From NCBI GenBank assembly GCA_963768075.1, contig CAVYHD010000002.1, positions 310,001 to 374,000 of the forward strand: DNA of 64,000 nucleotides, given 5' to 3'. Below, piece by piece: positions 46,048 through 54,106 of this stretch (positions within the stretch are counted from its first letter, which is position 1; each line of letters starts with the position of its first letter). The position numbers and the translations under genes are program-made. The notes under the pieces are model-generated. The model was not told the DNA's origin. It ran no database searches and saw only the letters and a program-made list of their open reading frames with translations. The DNA is from QHXW01 sp963768075. Its GTDB lineage: Bacteria > Acidobacteriota > Terriglobia > Bryobacterales > Bryobacteraceae.

Positions 46048-46420
46048 TGACTGAAGTTGAACAACTCGTGCCCTTGGCGCCGCCTGCGAAGACGGAAGTT
46101 GTGGTGCATGCCACTCCGAAGGCGGTCGAAAAGATCCGGCAGACGTTCGCCAAGAAGGGCGTGGAGGGTGGACTGCGTCTGGGCGTGCTGGGCGGCGGCT
46201 GCTCGGGCTTGAGCTATCAGTTCAAGTTCGACTCGAAGCCGCGTCCGACGGACAAGATCTTCGAGTTCGACGGCGTGAGATCGTCGTCGATCCCAAGAGC
46301 ATGCTTTATCTGCACGGCATGACGCTCGATTACAAAGAATCGCTGATGCAATCGGGCTTCGTGTTCGAAAATCCCAACGCGCAGAAGAGCTGCGGCTGCG
46401 GCACTTCGTTCTCGGCATAA
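46047..46420 (+). pseudogene. iscA: A-type Fe-S carrier IscA/ErpA-like, one apparent frameshift
   Basis: The first frame gives VHATPKAVEKIRQTFAKKG, GLRLGVLGGGCSGLSYQFKF and KIFEFDGV, then goes astray. In the next frame from about 46278: IVVDPKSMLYLHGMTLDYKE, SGFVFENPNAQKSCGCGTSF, stop TAA at 46420. One base is missing after GTG (46275-46277). All three cysteines (G-C-S-G and C-G-C-G) are present, so the true protein is about 124 residues and probably works. It passes clusters to target proteins. Confidence 0.88.
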
Positions 46421-46427
46421 CAAGCTT

Positions 46428-46457
46428 CACCGCCGAGACGCGGAGACGCAGAGAAAA
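46428..46457. repeat. Possible dispersed repeat between iscA and hscB
   Basis: CACCGCCGAGACGCGGAGAC followed by GCAGAGAAAA contains tandem GAGACGC units, a type of short intergenic element seen in many copies in some genomes. Only one copy is in this window, so this is a recognition by eye. Confidence 0.35.
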
Positions 46458-46464
46458 GCGTCCC

Positions 46465-47019
46465 ATGGGTTCACTCCCTTCAAACTATTACGATTTCTTT
46501 GGGCTGGAGCATCGGCTGGATCTGGATCTGAAAGATCTGGAAAAGCGCTTCTACGCGCTGAGCCGGCAGTATCATCCCGATCGCTTCACGCTCAAGAGCC
46601 GGGAAGAGCAGCAGTATGCGCTGGATGCGACCGCGATTTTGAATGACGCCTATCGCACGCTGCGCGACCCGCTGGCGAGGGCGGAGTACCTATTGAAAGA
46701 AAACGGATTCGATATCGGGGAACAGGGAACGAAAGACGTTCCGCCGGAATTGCTGGAGGAAGTGTTCGAGCTGAACATGGCGCTCGAGGAATTGCGCGGC
46801 GGAGATGACTCGGCGCGGTCCGCCCTCGAAGAGGCGCGGGACAAGTTCATCGCGATGCGGGAAGAGATTGACCGAGAGCTTGCGGCGAATTTCGGGGAAT
46901 ATGATGCGTCGCGCGATGCGAGCCTTCTGGCTGGGATCCGCGGGATACTGAACCGGCGGCGGTACGTGCGAAACCTGGTGAATGAAGTGGAAAAAGAGCT
47001 GGCAGGGGCCGCGGTATGA
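46465..47019 (+). CDS. hscB: Co-chaperone HscB
   Basis: 184 residues. The J-domain at the N-terminus (NYYDFFGLEHRLDLDLKDLE, ALSRQYHPDRF) has the HPD motif that stimulates HscA. The C-terminal three-helix region (ELLEEVFELNMALEELRGG) binds IscU. Stop overlaps the hscA ATG by 4 bases. It brings IscU to HscA. Confidence 0.93.
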   Translation: MGSLPSNYYDFFGLEHRLDLDLKDLEKRFYALSRQYHPDRFTLKSREEQQYALDATAILNDAYRTLRDPLARAEYLLKENGFDIGEQGTKDVPPELLEEVFELNMALEELRGGDDSARSALEEARDKFIAMREEIDRELAANFGEYDASRDASLLAGIRGILNRRRYVRNLVNEVEKELAGAAV

Positions 47020-48862
47020 CGCCCGTTGAAATTGATTTCGGCAAGCAGGAGCGCCTGGTTGGGATTGACCTGGGCACGACCAACAGCCTGGTCGCGTACA
47101 TGGATCTCACGCAGCCGCGCGTGATTCCGGGCGAAGATGGCGACAAGCTGGTACCGAGCGTGGCGACGCTGAATGCCCATGGCGAGATTATTGTCGGCAA
47201 CCAGGCGCGCGCCGCGCTGATTGATGCGCCCGATCGCACCGTGTACTCGATCAAGCGATTAATGGGGCGCGGCGTAGCGGATGTTCAGGAAGAGCTGAAA
47301 CTGTTCCCTTTCCGGATTGCGGAAGGAAGTGAATCCGTAATCCGGGTGCAACTCGGTGACCGCACTTTCACGCCACCGGAAATCTCGGCATTCATCCTGC
47401 GGCAGCTCAAGAAGAACGCCGAGGCGTTTCTGGGTGAGACGGTCACGAAGGCGGTGATCACGGTTCCCGCCTATTTCAACGATGCTCAGCGCCAGGCGAC
47501 GAAAGACGCCGGACGCATTGCGGGACTCGAAGTGCTGCGCCTGGTGAACGAGCCGACGGCGGCCGCGCTGGCCTACGGCCTCGACAAGCGGCGCGAAGGC
47601 ATCGTCGCGGTTTACGATCTGGGCGGCGGCACGTTCGACATTTCGATTCTCAAGCTGCACGACGGCATTTTTGAAGTGCTGGCGACCAACGGCGATACGC
47701 ATTTGGGCGGCGACGATATCGACAACCGGCTGATCTACATCGCGCTCGAAGACATTCGCAGCGAGTGGGGCCAGGACATCTCGCACTTTGGCGACGCCGT
47801 GCAGATGCTGCGGCGAGCGGTGATCGGCGCCAAGGAGCGGTTGTCGTTCGTGCCCGCGACGAATATCGAGCTGGATTACAAGGGCAAACACTACCAGCGC
47901 GAGATCACGCGCGAACTGTTCGAGAAACTGATCACCGATATTGTCGATCGCACGCTCGGGCCATGCCGGGCTTGCATCAAAGATGCGGGCGTGACGGTCG
48001 AGCAGATCGACGAAGTGGTGCTGGTGGGCGGGTCGACGCGCATTCCGATGGTGCGCGCTGCGGTCGAGGCGCTGTTCCGCGCGAAGCCGCATACCGATCT
48101 CAATCCGGATGAAGTGGTCGCGCTCGGGCGCGGCGGTGCAGGCGGGCATTTTATCGGGGACGGTCGAGAATCAGTTGCTGCTGGATGTGACGCCGCTCTC
48201 GCTCGGGCATCGAAACCATGGGCGGCGTCGTTTCGAAGCTCATCCATCGCAATTCGACGATTCCGGCGAGCGCTACCGAAAGTTTCACGACCGCGGTGGA
48301 CGGCCAGCGCAACGTGCTGATCCACGTGCTGCAAGGTGAGCGCGAGCTGGTGAAGGACTGCCGCAGCCTGGCGCGATTCGATTTGAAAGACATCGACCCC
48401 GTGCCCGCCGGGATGGCGCGCATCGAAGTGCGGTTCCTGATTGACGCCAACGGCATTTTGAGCGTCACGGCGCGCGATGCGCGCACCGGCAAGGAGCAGT
48501 CCGTCGAGGTCAAGCCGAGCTACGGATTGACGGATGAGCAAGTTGAGGCGATGATTTCGGAATCGATCGACCATGCCGAGGAAGATTTCAACGCGCGGCA
48601 GGTCGCGGAAGCGCGCGTGGAAGCGGACCGCATTCTGGCCGCCGTGGACAAGGCCAAGCAGAACGACGCCTACCTCGAACTGACCGATGACGAACGCCGC
48701 GACATTGCGCGGGCACTGAACGAATTGCTGGTGGTTTATCACGGCGACGACCATCTGCTGATCCGTGCGAAGATCGATCAATTGAACAGCGTAACCATGA
48801 AACTGGCCGAGAACATGATCAACACCGCGGTTTCGGGCGCGCTCAAAGGAACGAGAATATGA
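47016..48862 (+). pseudogene. hscA: Fe-S chaperone HscA (Hsp70 family), two apparent frameshifts
   Basis: The ATPase domain is intact in the first frame: LVGIDLGTTNSLVAYM, VPAYFNDAQRQATKDAG, AVYDLGGGTFDISIL, VLVGGSTRIPMVR. At 48127 one extra G (GGGC for GGC) shifts frame; the second frame gives AAVQAGILSGTVENQLLLDV then TPLSLG; at about 48207 another extra G shifts again, after which KLIHRNSTIPASATESFTT and the substrate domain continue to the end (MKLAENMINTAVSGALKG). Corrected length is about 615 residues, normal for HscA. Both changes add a G to a GG-C, consistent with homopolymer errors. Confidence 0.9.
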
Positions 48863-48951
48863 AGGCAAAAGACAAAGGGCAAAAGGCAAAATTGAGCGGG
48901 CGGGCCAGTTCTCCTTTTGCGTTTTGATTTTTGCCATTTGTCTTTTGCCTT
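48862..48951. repeat. Long inverted repeat after hscA
   Basis: The left arm (48862-48891, AAGGCAAAAGACAAAGGGC and on) pairs with the right arm (48922-48951, ending ATTTGTCTTTTGCCTT) over 30 bases with three mismatches, leaving a loop of about 30. It starts inside the hscA stop codon and ends 7 bases before iscX. It may be a terminator/attenuator, a mobile REP-like element, or both. Confidence 0.6.
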
Positions 48952-48958
48952 GAACGTT

Positions 48959-49174
48959 ATGCCTGGACTGACGTGGGAACATACTGAGAATATTGCGCTG
49001 GCGCTCTATGAAGCGCATCCGGACGTTGATCCGCTGAAGGTGCGGTTTACGGACCTGCACCAGTGGATCACGGAGCTGGATGATTTCGGCGATGATCCGA
49101 AGAAATCGAGCGAAGGCAAGCTGGAGGCGATTCAGATGGCCTGGTACGAGGAGTGGAAAGACGCACAGGAGTAG
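48959..49174 (+). CDS. iscX: IscX protein
   Basis: 71 residues from the ATG at 48959; a longer frame to 48917 would run through the inverted repeat. PGLTWEHTENIALALYEAHP, VDPLKVRFTDLHQWITEL and DDPKKSSEGKLEAIQMAWYE are the whole conserved IscX fold. It binds iron and IscS and tunes Fe-S assembly. No ferredoxin gene is found between hscA and iscX, where many bacteria have one. Confidence 0.9.
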   Translation: MPGLTWEHTENIALALYEAHPDVDPLKVRFTDLHQWITELDDFGDDPKKSSEGKLEAIQMAWYEEWKDAQE

Positions 49175-49189
49175 CGCGGACGGTCAACC

Positions 49190-49525
49190 ATGGGAAGAAA
49201 AGAGGCCATCAAGGAATTCAAGGCGCGGAAGGTGGCGCGCGGCGTGTTTGCAGTGCGATGCACGGCAACCGGCAAAGTCTGGGTCGAGTCGTCTCTGAAT
49301 CTGGACGCGGCTCGGAATGGCCTCTGGCACTTTCTGCGCAATGGATACCACGACGACAAGGGTCTTCAGGCGGAATGGAACGCCCACGGCGCAGAAGCGT
49401 TTCAATTCGAGGTTCTGGAAGAGCTCGACGAGGATGTGCTGGCCATCGAAGCGCGCGACCTGTTGAAGGAAAAGAAGCTCCATTGGACGGTGCATTTTGG
49501 CGCGCAGGCGCTAACGCCGGTGTGA
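49190..49525 (+). CDS. GIY-YIG nuclease-like family protein
   Basis: 111 residues. GVFAVRCTATGKVWVESSLN resembles the G-V-Y-x-I-x-x-x-x-x-G-x-x-Y-V-G-S strand pair of GIY-YIG-like proteins, with the catalytic tyrosines replaced by Phe and Val here. KAIEARDLLKEKK-like AIEARDLLKEKKLHW ends the domain. The lost aromatics make endonuclease activity doubtful. It is 15 bases after iscX and 6 bases before the VOC gene, so they may share a transcript. Confidence is moderate and function unknown. Confidence 0.6.
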   Translation: MGRKEAIKEFKARKVARGVFAVRCTATGKVWVESSLNLDAARNGLWHFLRNGYHDDKGLQAEWNAHGAEAFQFEVLEELDEDVLAIEARDLLKEKKLHWTVHFGAQALTPV

Positions 49526-49531
49526 GGCTAC

Positions 49532-49933
49532 ATGTCTGAGGAAAGCCGCGGGCGAGTGATCGGGGTCGGGGGCGTATTCCTGAAATCTCCCGACAAGAAG
49601 AAGCTGCAATCGTGGTATCAGGACCATCTTGGGGTACCGCAGGGGTCGATGTTCCACTGGCGCGCGCACGACCACCCTGAGGTGGAGCATCTCACGGTAT
49701 GGAGCGCGTTTCCGGCGGACACGCATTACTTCGACCCGAGCGCCGCTCCGTTCATGATCAATTACATCGTTGATGATCTGGATGCGCTGCTGGCCAAGCT
49801 GAAAAGCAGCGGCGTCGAGATCAATCCCAAGCGGGAAGACTCCGAATATGGCCGCTTCGCCTGGGTGTTCGATCCGGATGGCAACAAGATTGAACTGTGG
49901 GAGCCGCCGAGCCAGCGCGGCGAGTCTCGCTAG
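49532..49933 (+). CDS. VOC-family (glyoxalase-like) protein
   Basis: 133 residues in two beta-alpha-beta-beta-beta modules: VGGVFLKSPDKKKLQSWYQD with a C-terminal FAWVFDPDGNKIELWEPP, the typical VOC ending where the Glu is a metal ligand. It could be a glyoxalase, dioxygenase or resistance protein; the substrate cannot be told. It starts 6 bases after the GIY-YIG-like gene. Confidence 0.8.
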   Translation: MSEESRGRVIGVGGVFLKSPDKKKLQSWYQDHLGVPQGSMFHWRAHDHPEVEHLTVWSAFPADTHYFDPSAAPFMINYIVDDLDALLAKLKSSGVEINPKREDSEYGRFAWVFDPDGNKIELWEPPSQRGESR

Positions 49934-49995
49934 CGCGACACGCGAGCTGTACTGCATACAGTGTTTTGCTGCCCGCCTATGGTGCCGGACGGCCG

Positions 49996-50031
49996 TGTTA
50001 TAATCCTAGTTTCCGCTGTTCCCCCGGGGAA
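49996..50031 (+). promoter_or_regulatory. Extended -10 promoter and leader palindrome of rpmI-rplT
   Basis: TGTTATAAT (49996-50004) is an extended -10 (TG-N-TATAAT) with no clear -35. Downstream, TTCCCC-C-GGGGAA (50019-50031) is a perfect palindrome just before the rpmI ATG and covers the ribosome site, so it could regulate translation, as L20 does elsewhere; that link is an inference. Confidence 0.5.
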
Positions 50032-50039
50032 TCGTATTT

Positions 50040-50234
50040 ATGCCGAAACTGAAGACCCATAAAGGTGCGTCCAAGCGTTTCAAGAAGACGGGCACGGGCT
50101 TAGTGGTCCGCGGTCATGCCTTTGCGCGGCACATCTTGACGTCGAAACGCCGCAAGAGAAAGAAGAAGCTGCATGAGCAGGTGGTGGCCGACAAGGCCGA
50201 CCAGCCGGCTCTGAAGCGCATGATCCCGTATTAG
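50040..50234 (+). CDS. rpmI: Ribosomal protein L35
   Basis: 64 residues, strongly basic. PKLKTHKGASKRFKKTGTGL and ILTSKRRKRKKKLHEQ are the L35 consensus (THKGASKRF and L-x-x-K-x-x-K-R-K-R). infC, which commonly stands upstream, is not here; the upstream gene is a VOC protein. rplT follows 74 bases later. Confidence 0.95.
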   Translation: MPKLKTHKGASKRFKKTGTGLVVRGHAFARHILTSKRRKRKKKLHEQVVADKADQPALKRMIPY

Positions 50235-50308
50235 AAGGATCCGAGCGTGCGGACGGAGCGCGTGGCACGTGCCCGAGCCGCCGCAACTATATCAATCAGG
50301 AGTGAAAC

Positions 50309-50674
50309 GTGCCTAGAGTCAAACGCGGTACCAAACGTAGAGCCTCCCGCGCGAAAACGCTTGAGCGGGCTTCCGGCTATTTTCTCACCAAGAGCAAACT
50401 GCATCGCGCGGCGCAGGAGGCCGTGGAGCGTGGGCTGAAGTTCGCCTACGTCGGCCGGCGGCAGAAGAAACGCGACTACCGCTCCCTGTGGATTGTGCGC
50501 ATCGGCGCTGGATGCAAGGCCGCGGGAATTTCGTACAGCAGGTTCATCAACGGCCTGAAGAAGGCCGGCATTACGCTGGATCGCAAGGTGCTGGCGGAAG
50601 TGGCCGCGAACGACGAAGCCGGTTTCCGGCAACTGGTCATCAAGGCGCAGGCAGGACTCGGGATCACAAACTGA
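50309..50674 (+). CDS. rplT: Ribosomal protein L20
   Basis: 121 residues from a GTG at 50309 with AGGAG upstream. The sequence has the L20 signatures: MPRVKRGTKRRASRAKTLER, SKLHRAAQEAVERGLKFAYV, RRQKKRDYRSLWIVRI and INGLKKAGITLDRKVLAEVA. L20 binds 23S rRNA early in 50S assembly. The stop codon shares its last base with the ATG of the following coiled-coil gene, so the two are translationally coupled. Confidence 0.96.
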   Translation: MPRVKRGTKRRASRAKTLERASGYFLTKSKLHRAAQEAVERGLKFAYVGRRQKKRDYRSLWIVRIGAGCKAAGISYSRFINGLKKAGITLDRKVLAEVAANDEAGFRQLVIKAQAGLGITN

Positions 50675-50979
50675 TGTCCGCGCCGCACCAGGAATCCGAC
50701 GCTCTCGATGCTCTTGAAGAGCGCATTCGCAAAGCTGTCGAACTGGTGTCGGACCTGCGCTCGGAAAACGCCACGCTGCGCGATGAGGCCGAGAATCTCC
50801 GCGGCGAAAACAAGGCCTTGCACACCTCCAACGACGCCGCTCTTCAGGAGGCAGCGGAGGCGCGCGCACGCACCGAGCAGCTTGCGGGGGAAATCGAAGC
50901 TCTCCGCGCGGAGCGGAAACAGGTGCGGACGCGCATCGAAAAGCTGTTGGGCAATATCGATCAGTTGCACACTGGTTGA
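50674..50979 (+). CDS. Small coiled-coil protein, possibly ZapB-like
   Basis: 101 residues. Almost the whole length is a predicted coiled coil with heptads (ALEERIRKAVELVSDLRSEN, EAAEARARTEQLAGEIEALR). No membrane segment. It is coupled to rplT at the start and followed by zapA 10 bases after its stop, so it may be a division-ring partner of ZapA, much like ZapB. Sequence similarity to ZapB cannot be judged by eye because coiled coils are uninformative. Confidence 0.7.
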   Translation: MSAPHQESDALDALEERIRKAVELVSDLRSENATLRDEAENLRGENKALHTSNDAALQEAAEARARTEQLAGEIEALRAERKQVRTRIEKLLGNIDQLHTG

Positions 50980-50989
50980 TCGCCGATCC

Positions 50990-51277
50990 ATGGAAGAGAA
51001 ACGCCCTGTTCGCGTCACCATTCTGAACCAGCAGTACACGCTGGTGGCGGGAGATCCTCACGAAGTAGAGGAACTGGCCCAGAGCGTGGACGAGTTACTC
51101 CATTCCATCGCCGCCAAGGCGCCCAGCGCCGACTCTACGCGCGTCGCCGTACTGGCCTGTCTACATCTGGCCGATCGCCTGTCCACGCTGGAGCGCGACC
51201 TCACCACTCTCAAGGAACGGGTGGACCGCAAGACCGAAGAATTCGCGGGCCTGCTGGAGCGCGCGCTCGAAGGTTGA
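50990..51277 (+). CDS. zapA: Cell division protein ZapA
   Basis: 95 residues. The ZapA globular head is visible: PVRVTILNQQYTLVAGDPHE, EELAQSVDELLHSIAAKAPS, and RVAVLACLHLADRLSTLERD with a C-terminal coiled coil. It cross-links FtsZ filaments. Start is the ATG at 50990. It ends 28 bases before the convergent hpnD gene. Confidence 0.88.
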   Translation: MEEKRPVRVTILNQQYTLVAGDPHEVEELAQSVDELLHSIAAKAPSADSTRVAVLACLHLADRLSTLERDLTTLKERVDRKTEEFAGLLERALEG

Positions 51278-51305
51278 TTCGCCGTGTCCGTGGGGGCGAA
51301 ACGCG

Positions 51306-52142
51306 CTAGCCGATCCAGGACCGCAACACGATCCAGCACTTTTCGGGAGCGGAGAGCGACACGCGCCGCGTGTACACGTCGAAATGCCGCTGCTCAATGC
51401 GCGCAAGCAGGCGCGAATAGATGCCGATCAGAGCGCGCAGCGCTGGCCGGCCGCGAGGATCGACCATGCCTACGAGCGGCCCCGATTCCCGGTAATAGGC
51501 CAGCGCCCGGGCGGCCTCGAACTCCATAAGCCGAAGGAACGCGCCGTCCCGCGGCCCGCTAGATAGCTCGTCCGGATTTACGCCGAACCGTTGCAGATCC
51601 TCGGCCGGCAAATACACACGCCCGCGGGCGGCATCCTCGCGGATGTCGCGCAGGATGTTCGTCAACTGAAACGCCACTCCGCACTTCTCCGCCAACGCCG
51701 GCGCTTCAGGCGATTTAAAGCCCAGGATGTGAATCGTGCACAGGCCCACCACCGAAGCCACCTGATAGCAGTAACGATACAGCTCGTCGAAGGTGCGGAG
51801 CGCGCGCGGCTCAAGGTCCGACGTCACCCCCTCGATCATTTGAAATAAATACTCGTGCGGGATGTGGTAGCGCTCGACGGTGTCGTAAAACGCCGGCCAT
51901 GCGGCATAAGCATTAAACTTACCCGCAAGCGCGTCAACCAGTGCGTGGCGCCAGCGCTCCATGGCTTCGCGAGAGGCGCCGGGCTCATCGCTCAAATCGT
52001 CCGAGTAGCGCATGAAAGCGTAGAGAGCGCACATGGCGTTGCGCTGCTCACGGGGCAACAGGACGAACGAGTAGTAGAAGTTTTTCGCGCGCCGGCGGGC
52101 CACCGCGCGGCAGAAAGCGTACGATTCGCCGAGCGAGGGCAT
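51306..52142 (-). CDS. hpnD: Presqualene diphosphate synthase HpnD
   Basis: 278 residues from the ATG at 52142, which shares one base with the hpnC stop (TAATG); the longer frame to 52193 lies within hpnC. Trans-isoprenyl diphosphate synthase motifs: YAFMRYSDDLSDE (first Asp-rich) and QLTNILRDIREDAARGRVYL (second), with RRAKNFYYSFVLLPREQR near the start. It condenses two farnesyl diphosphates to presqualene diphosphate, the first hopanoid-specific step. Confidence 0.93.
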   Translation of the reverse strand: MPSLGESYAFCRAVARRRAKNFYYSFVLLPREQRNAMCALYAFMRYSDDLSDEPGASREAMERWRHALVDALAGKFNAYAAWPAFYDTVERYHIPHEYLFQMIEGVTSDLEPRALRTFDELYRYCYQVASVVGLCTIHILGFKSPEAPALAEKCGVAFQLTNILRDIREDAARGRVYLPAEDLQRFGVNPDELSSGPRDGAFLRLMEFEAARALAYYRESGPLVGMVDPRGRPALRALIGIYSRLLARIEQRHFDVYTRRVSLSAPEKCWIVLRSWIG

Positions 52143-53056
52143 TACGCCGCCCGTGCCAAAGCCGCACGAGCCAGCGTGCCGAGCAGAATCCACACGCGGT
52201 CGGTCTTGGAAATCGAGGGCCTCCGCGCCAGCACGTCATAGCCCTGCGCCGCGATCTTATCGAGGACGCACATTCCTCCGCGGCTGAAGAGCTCGATATC
52301 GACGGCCAAGCGACGGTCCACCATTCCGGCCAGCGGCAGCCCTTCGTGGAACATCTCCCGCGCGCGATCCACAATTTCGCGCATGGCCGCGACGAAGCCC
52401 GGCGTGGCGCGCCGCTGGGCGATCTCCTCCACCGACGAGCCGTGCCGCTCCAGCACCTCGAGCGGAATGTAGACGCGATCCTTCTCCCAATCCACCGTCA
52501 CATCCTGCCAGAAATTCGCGAGCTGCAAGGCCGTGCAGGTGGCGTCGGACAAGCGCTGGCGTTCGGCGTCCGCGTAGCCGCATAAATAAAGCACCAGACG
52601 CCCTACCGGGTTTGCCGAACCCCGGCAATAGCCGAAAAGATCATCCCAATCGCGGTATCGCGTGACCGTCTGGTCCTGCTCGAAAGCTCCGATCAAATCA
52701 TCGAAAGGCTGTTGTGGGATGGCGTAACGGGCCACGGTCCCGCGCAAGGCGACAAACACCGGGTGCGTGGCTTGGCCGCCGTACATTCCCTGTAGCCCCT
52801 CGCGCCACCACGCCAGCAGGCGCAGGCTCTCGGCGCAATCGCCGATCTCATCGCCTAAATCGTCGGCCCAACGGCAAAATGCGTAGACGTTGTAGAAATC
52901 CTGATGAAGCCGCTTGGGCAGCAGCCAGCTCACGACGTGGAAATTCTCGTAGTGGCGCGTGGCCAGCCAGCGCGTATACTCTTCAGCTTGCAAAACCGTG
53001 TAGAAGGCTGCGAGCGCCGCTCGGTCGCGGACGAAATCTTTAGGCGCGAGAAACAC
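52142..53056 (-). CDS. hpnC: Squalene synthase-like HpnC
   Basis: 304 residues. ENFHVVSWLLPKRLHQDFYN and VYAFCRWADDLGDE hold the first Asp-rich motif; LQLANFWQDVTVDWEKDRVYIP the second. HpnC converts presqualene diphosphate to hydroxysqualene. The last enzyme of the usual trio, HpnE, is not in the window. The start may be later than 53056, since the first 20 residues are less conserved. Confidence 0.92.
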   Translation of the reverse strand: MFLAPKDFVRDRAALAAFYTVLQAEEYTRWLATRHYENFHVVSWLLPKRLHQDFYNVYAFCRWADDLGDEIGDCAESLRLLAWWREGLQGMYGGQATHPVFVALRGTVARYAIPQQPFDDLIGAFEQDQTVTRYRDWDDLFGYCRGSANPVGRLVLYLCGYADAERQRLSDATCTALQLANFWQDVTVDWEKDRVYIPLEVLERHGSSVEEIAQRRATPGFVAAMREIVDRAREMFHEGLPLAGMVDRRLAVDIELFSRGGMCVLDKIAAQGYDVLARRPSISKTDRVWILLGTLARAALARAA

Positions 53057-53065
53057 CGCGGAGAT

Positions 53066-54106
53066 TTATGGGACGATGGCCGTCTTCAGGTGGCCGTTAT
53101 GGCTCATCAGATGGCGCATCACTTCCAGAAGATTGGTGAGCGGTTCCTCGCGATTCACAAAGTCGCGCGCGCGGATGCCGCCTCCGCAGATGATGTCCAG
53201 AGCCTTGCGGATGTGCGACGGTGTGTGATGGAAGCTCGCCTTGCACGTGATTTCGGAATAGTGGAGCAGCGACGTGTCCAGCGCGACCTTACTATCGTTG
53301 GGGCAGCCGCCGAAGAAGTTCACCGCGCCGCCGCGCCGCACCATATCCACCGCCCAGTGCCAGGTTTCCGGATTGCCCACCGCTTCCACGGCCGCATCGG
53401 CGCCGCGGCCGCCAGTCATGCTGCGCACCATATCCGGCGGATAGGGAGTCCTCTCGGTCGAAATCAATTCATCGGCCCCTGCCGCGCTCGCGCGATCCAG
53501 TTGCGTCTTGCGTCTTCCGATCGCGATCACCCGCGCGCCATACAGCTTTGCCAGGCGCACGAACATCAGGCCAATCGGTCCCAGGCCTATAATCGCCAGC
53601 GTGTCGCCCGCGCGAATGCCGGTTTCATCCAGGCCGCGCAGTACGCAGGCCAACGGCTCTACTAACGCGGCATCCTGATAAGAAACTCCAGCCGGGATCT
53701 CGTACGTGTTTCGCGCCACAATACGGGCCGGAATGCGGATATATTCGGCGTAGGCGCCGTTATTAAAAAGCAGATCTTCACAGAGGTTTTCCAAGCCCCG
53801 GCTGCAGAAATAGCAGTCGTCACACGGAGCCGAGTTCGCCGCAACTACGCGCTGGCCCAAGGAGAATTGCGTGACACCATCGCCCAGGGCCACGATATCC
53901 CCTGCCAGTTCGTGCCCGAAAACGGCCGGTGGAACGATCATGCGCGCATGATATCCGCGCCGGAATACTTTGACATCGGTGCCGCAGGTGAGGGCGACGC
54001 GCACACGAACCAGAACGTCGCCTTTCCCAATATCGGGTACGGCTATGGGCTCTACTTGCAGGTGCTCCTTGCCGTAGAGCACGGCCGCCATCATTTGATT
54101 ATTCAC
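53066..54106 (-). CDS. Zinc-dependent MDR dehydrogenase (second of a pair)
   Basis: 346 residues, medium-chain dehydrogenase. ALTCGTDVKVFRRG and VFGHELAGDI supply the catalytic-zinc Cys and His-Glu; APCDDCYFCSRGLENLCED has the four structural-zinc cysteines; the NAD(P) loop is IIGLGPIGLMFVRLAKLYG. It likely oxidises an alcohol or polyol, or reduces the carbonyl. The start overlaps the stop of the upstream dehydrogenase by 4 bases. The hopanoid operon setting suggests a lipid or polyol-side-chain substrate; this is an inference. Confidence 0.88.
   Translation of the reverse strand: MNNQMMAAVLYGKEHLQVEPIAVPDIGKGDVLVRVRVALTCGTDVKVFRRGYHARMIVPPAVFGHELAGDIVALGDGVTQFSLGQRVVAANSAPCDDCYFCSRGLENLCEDLLFNNGAYAEYIRIPARIVARNTYEIPAGVSYQDAALVEPLACVLRGLDETGIRAGDTLAIIGLGPIGLMFVRLAKLYGARVIAIGRRKTQLDRASAAGADELISTERTPYPPDMVRSMTGGRGADAAVEAVGNPETWHWAVDMVRRGGAVNFFGGCPNDSKVALDTSLLHYSEITCKASFHHTPSHIRKALDIICGGGIRARDFVNREEPLTNLLEVMRHLMSHNGHLKTAIVP

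Noticed and set aside
47891..49060. 389-codon minus-strand frame opposite hscA
   Set aside because: It is a shadow of the GC-rich third positions of hscA and iscX, with no domain.
49946..49970. CTGTA-N5-TACAG as a LexA box
   Set aside because: The half-site spacing is one base short of the usual form and the neighbours are not SOS genes.
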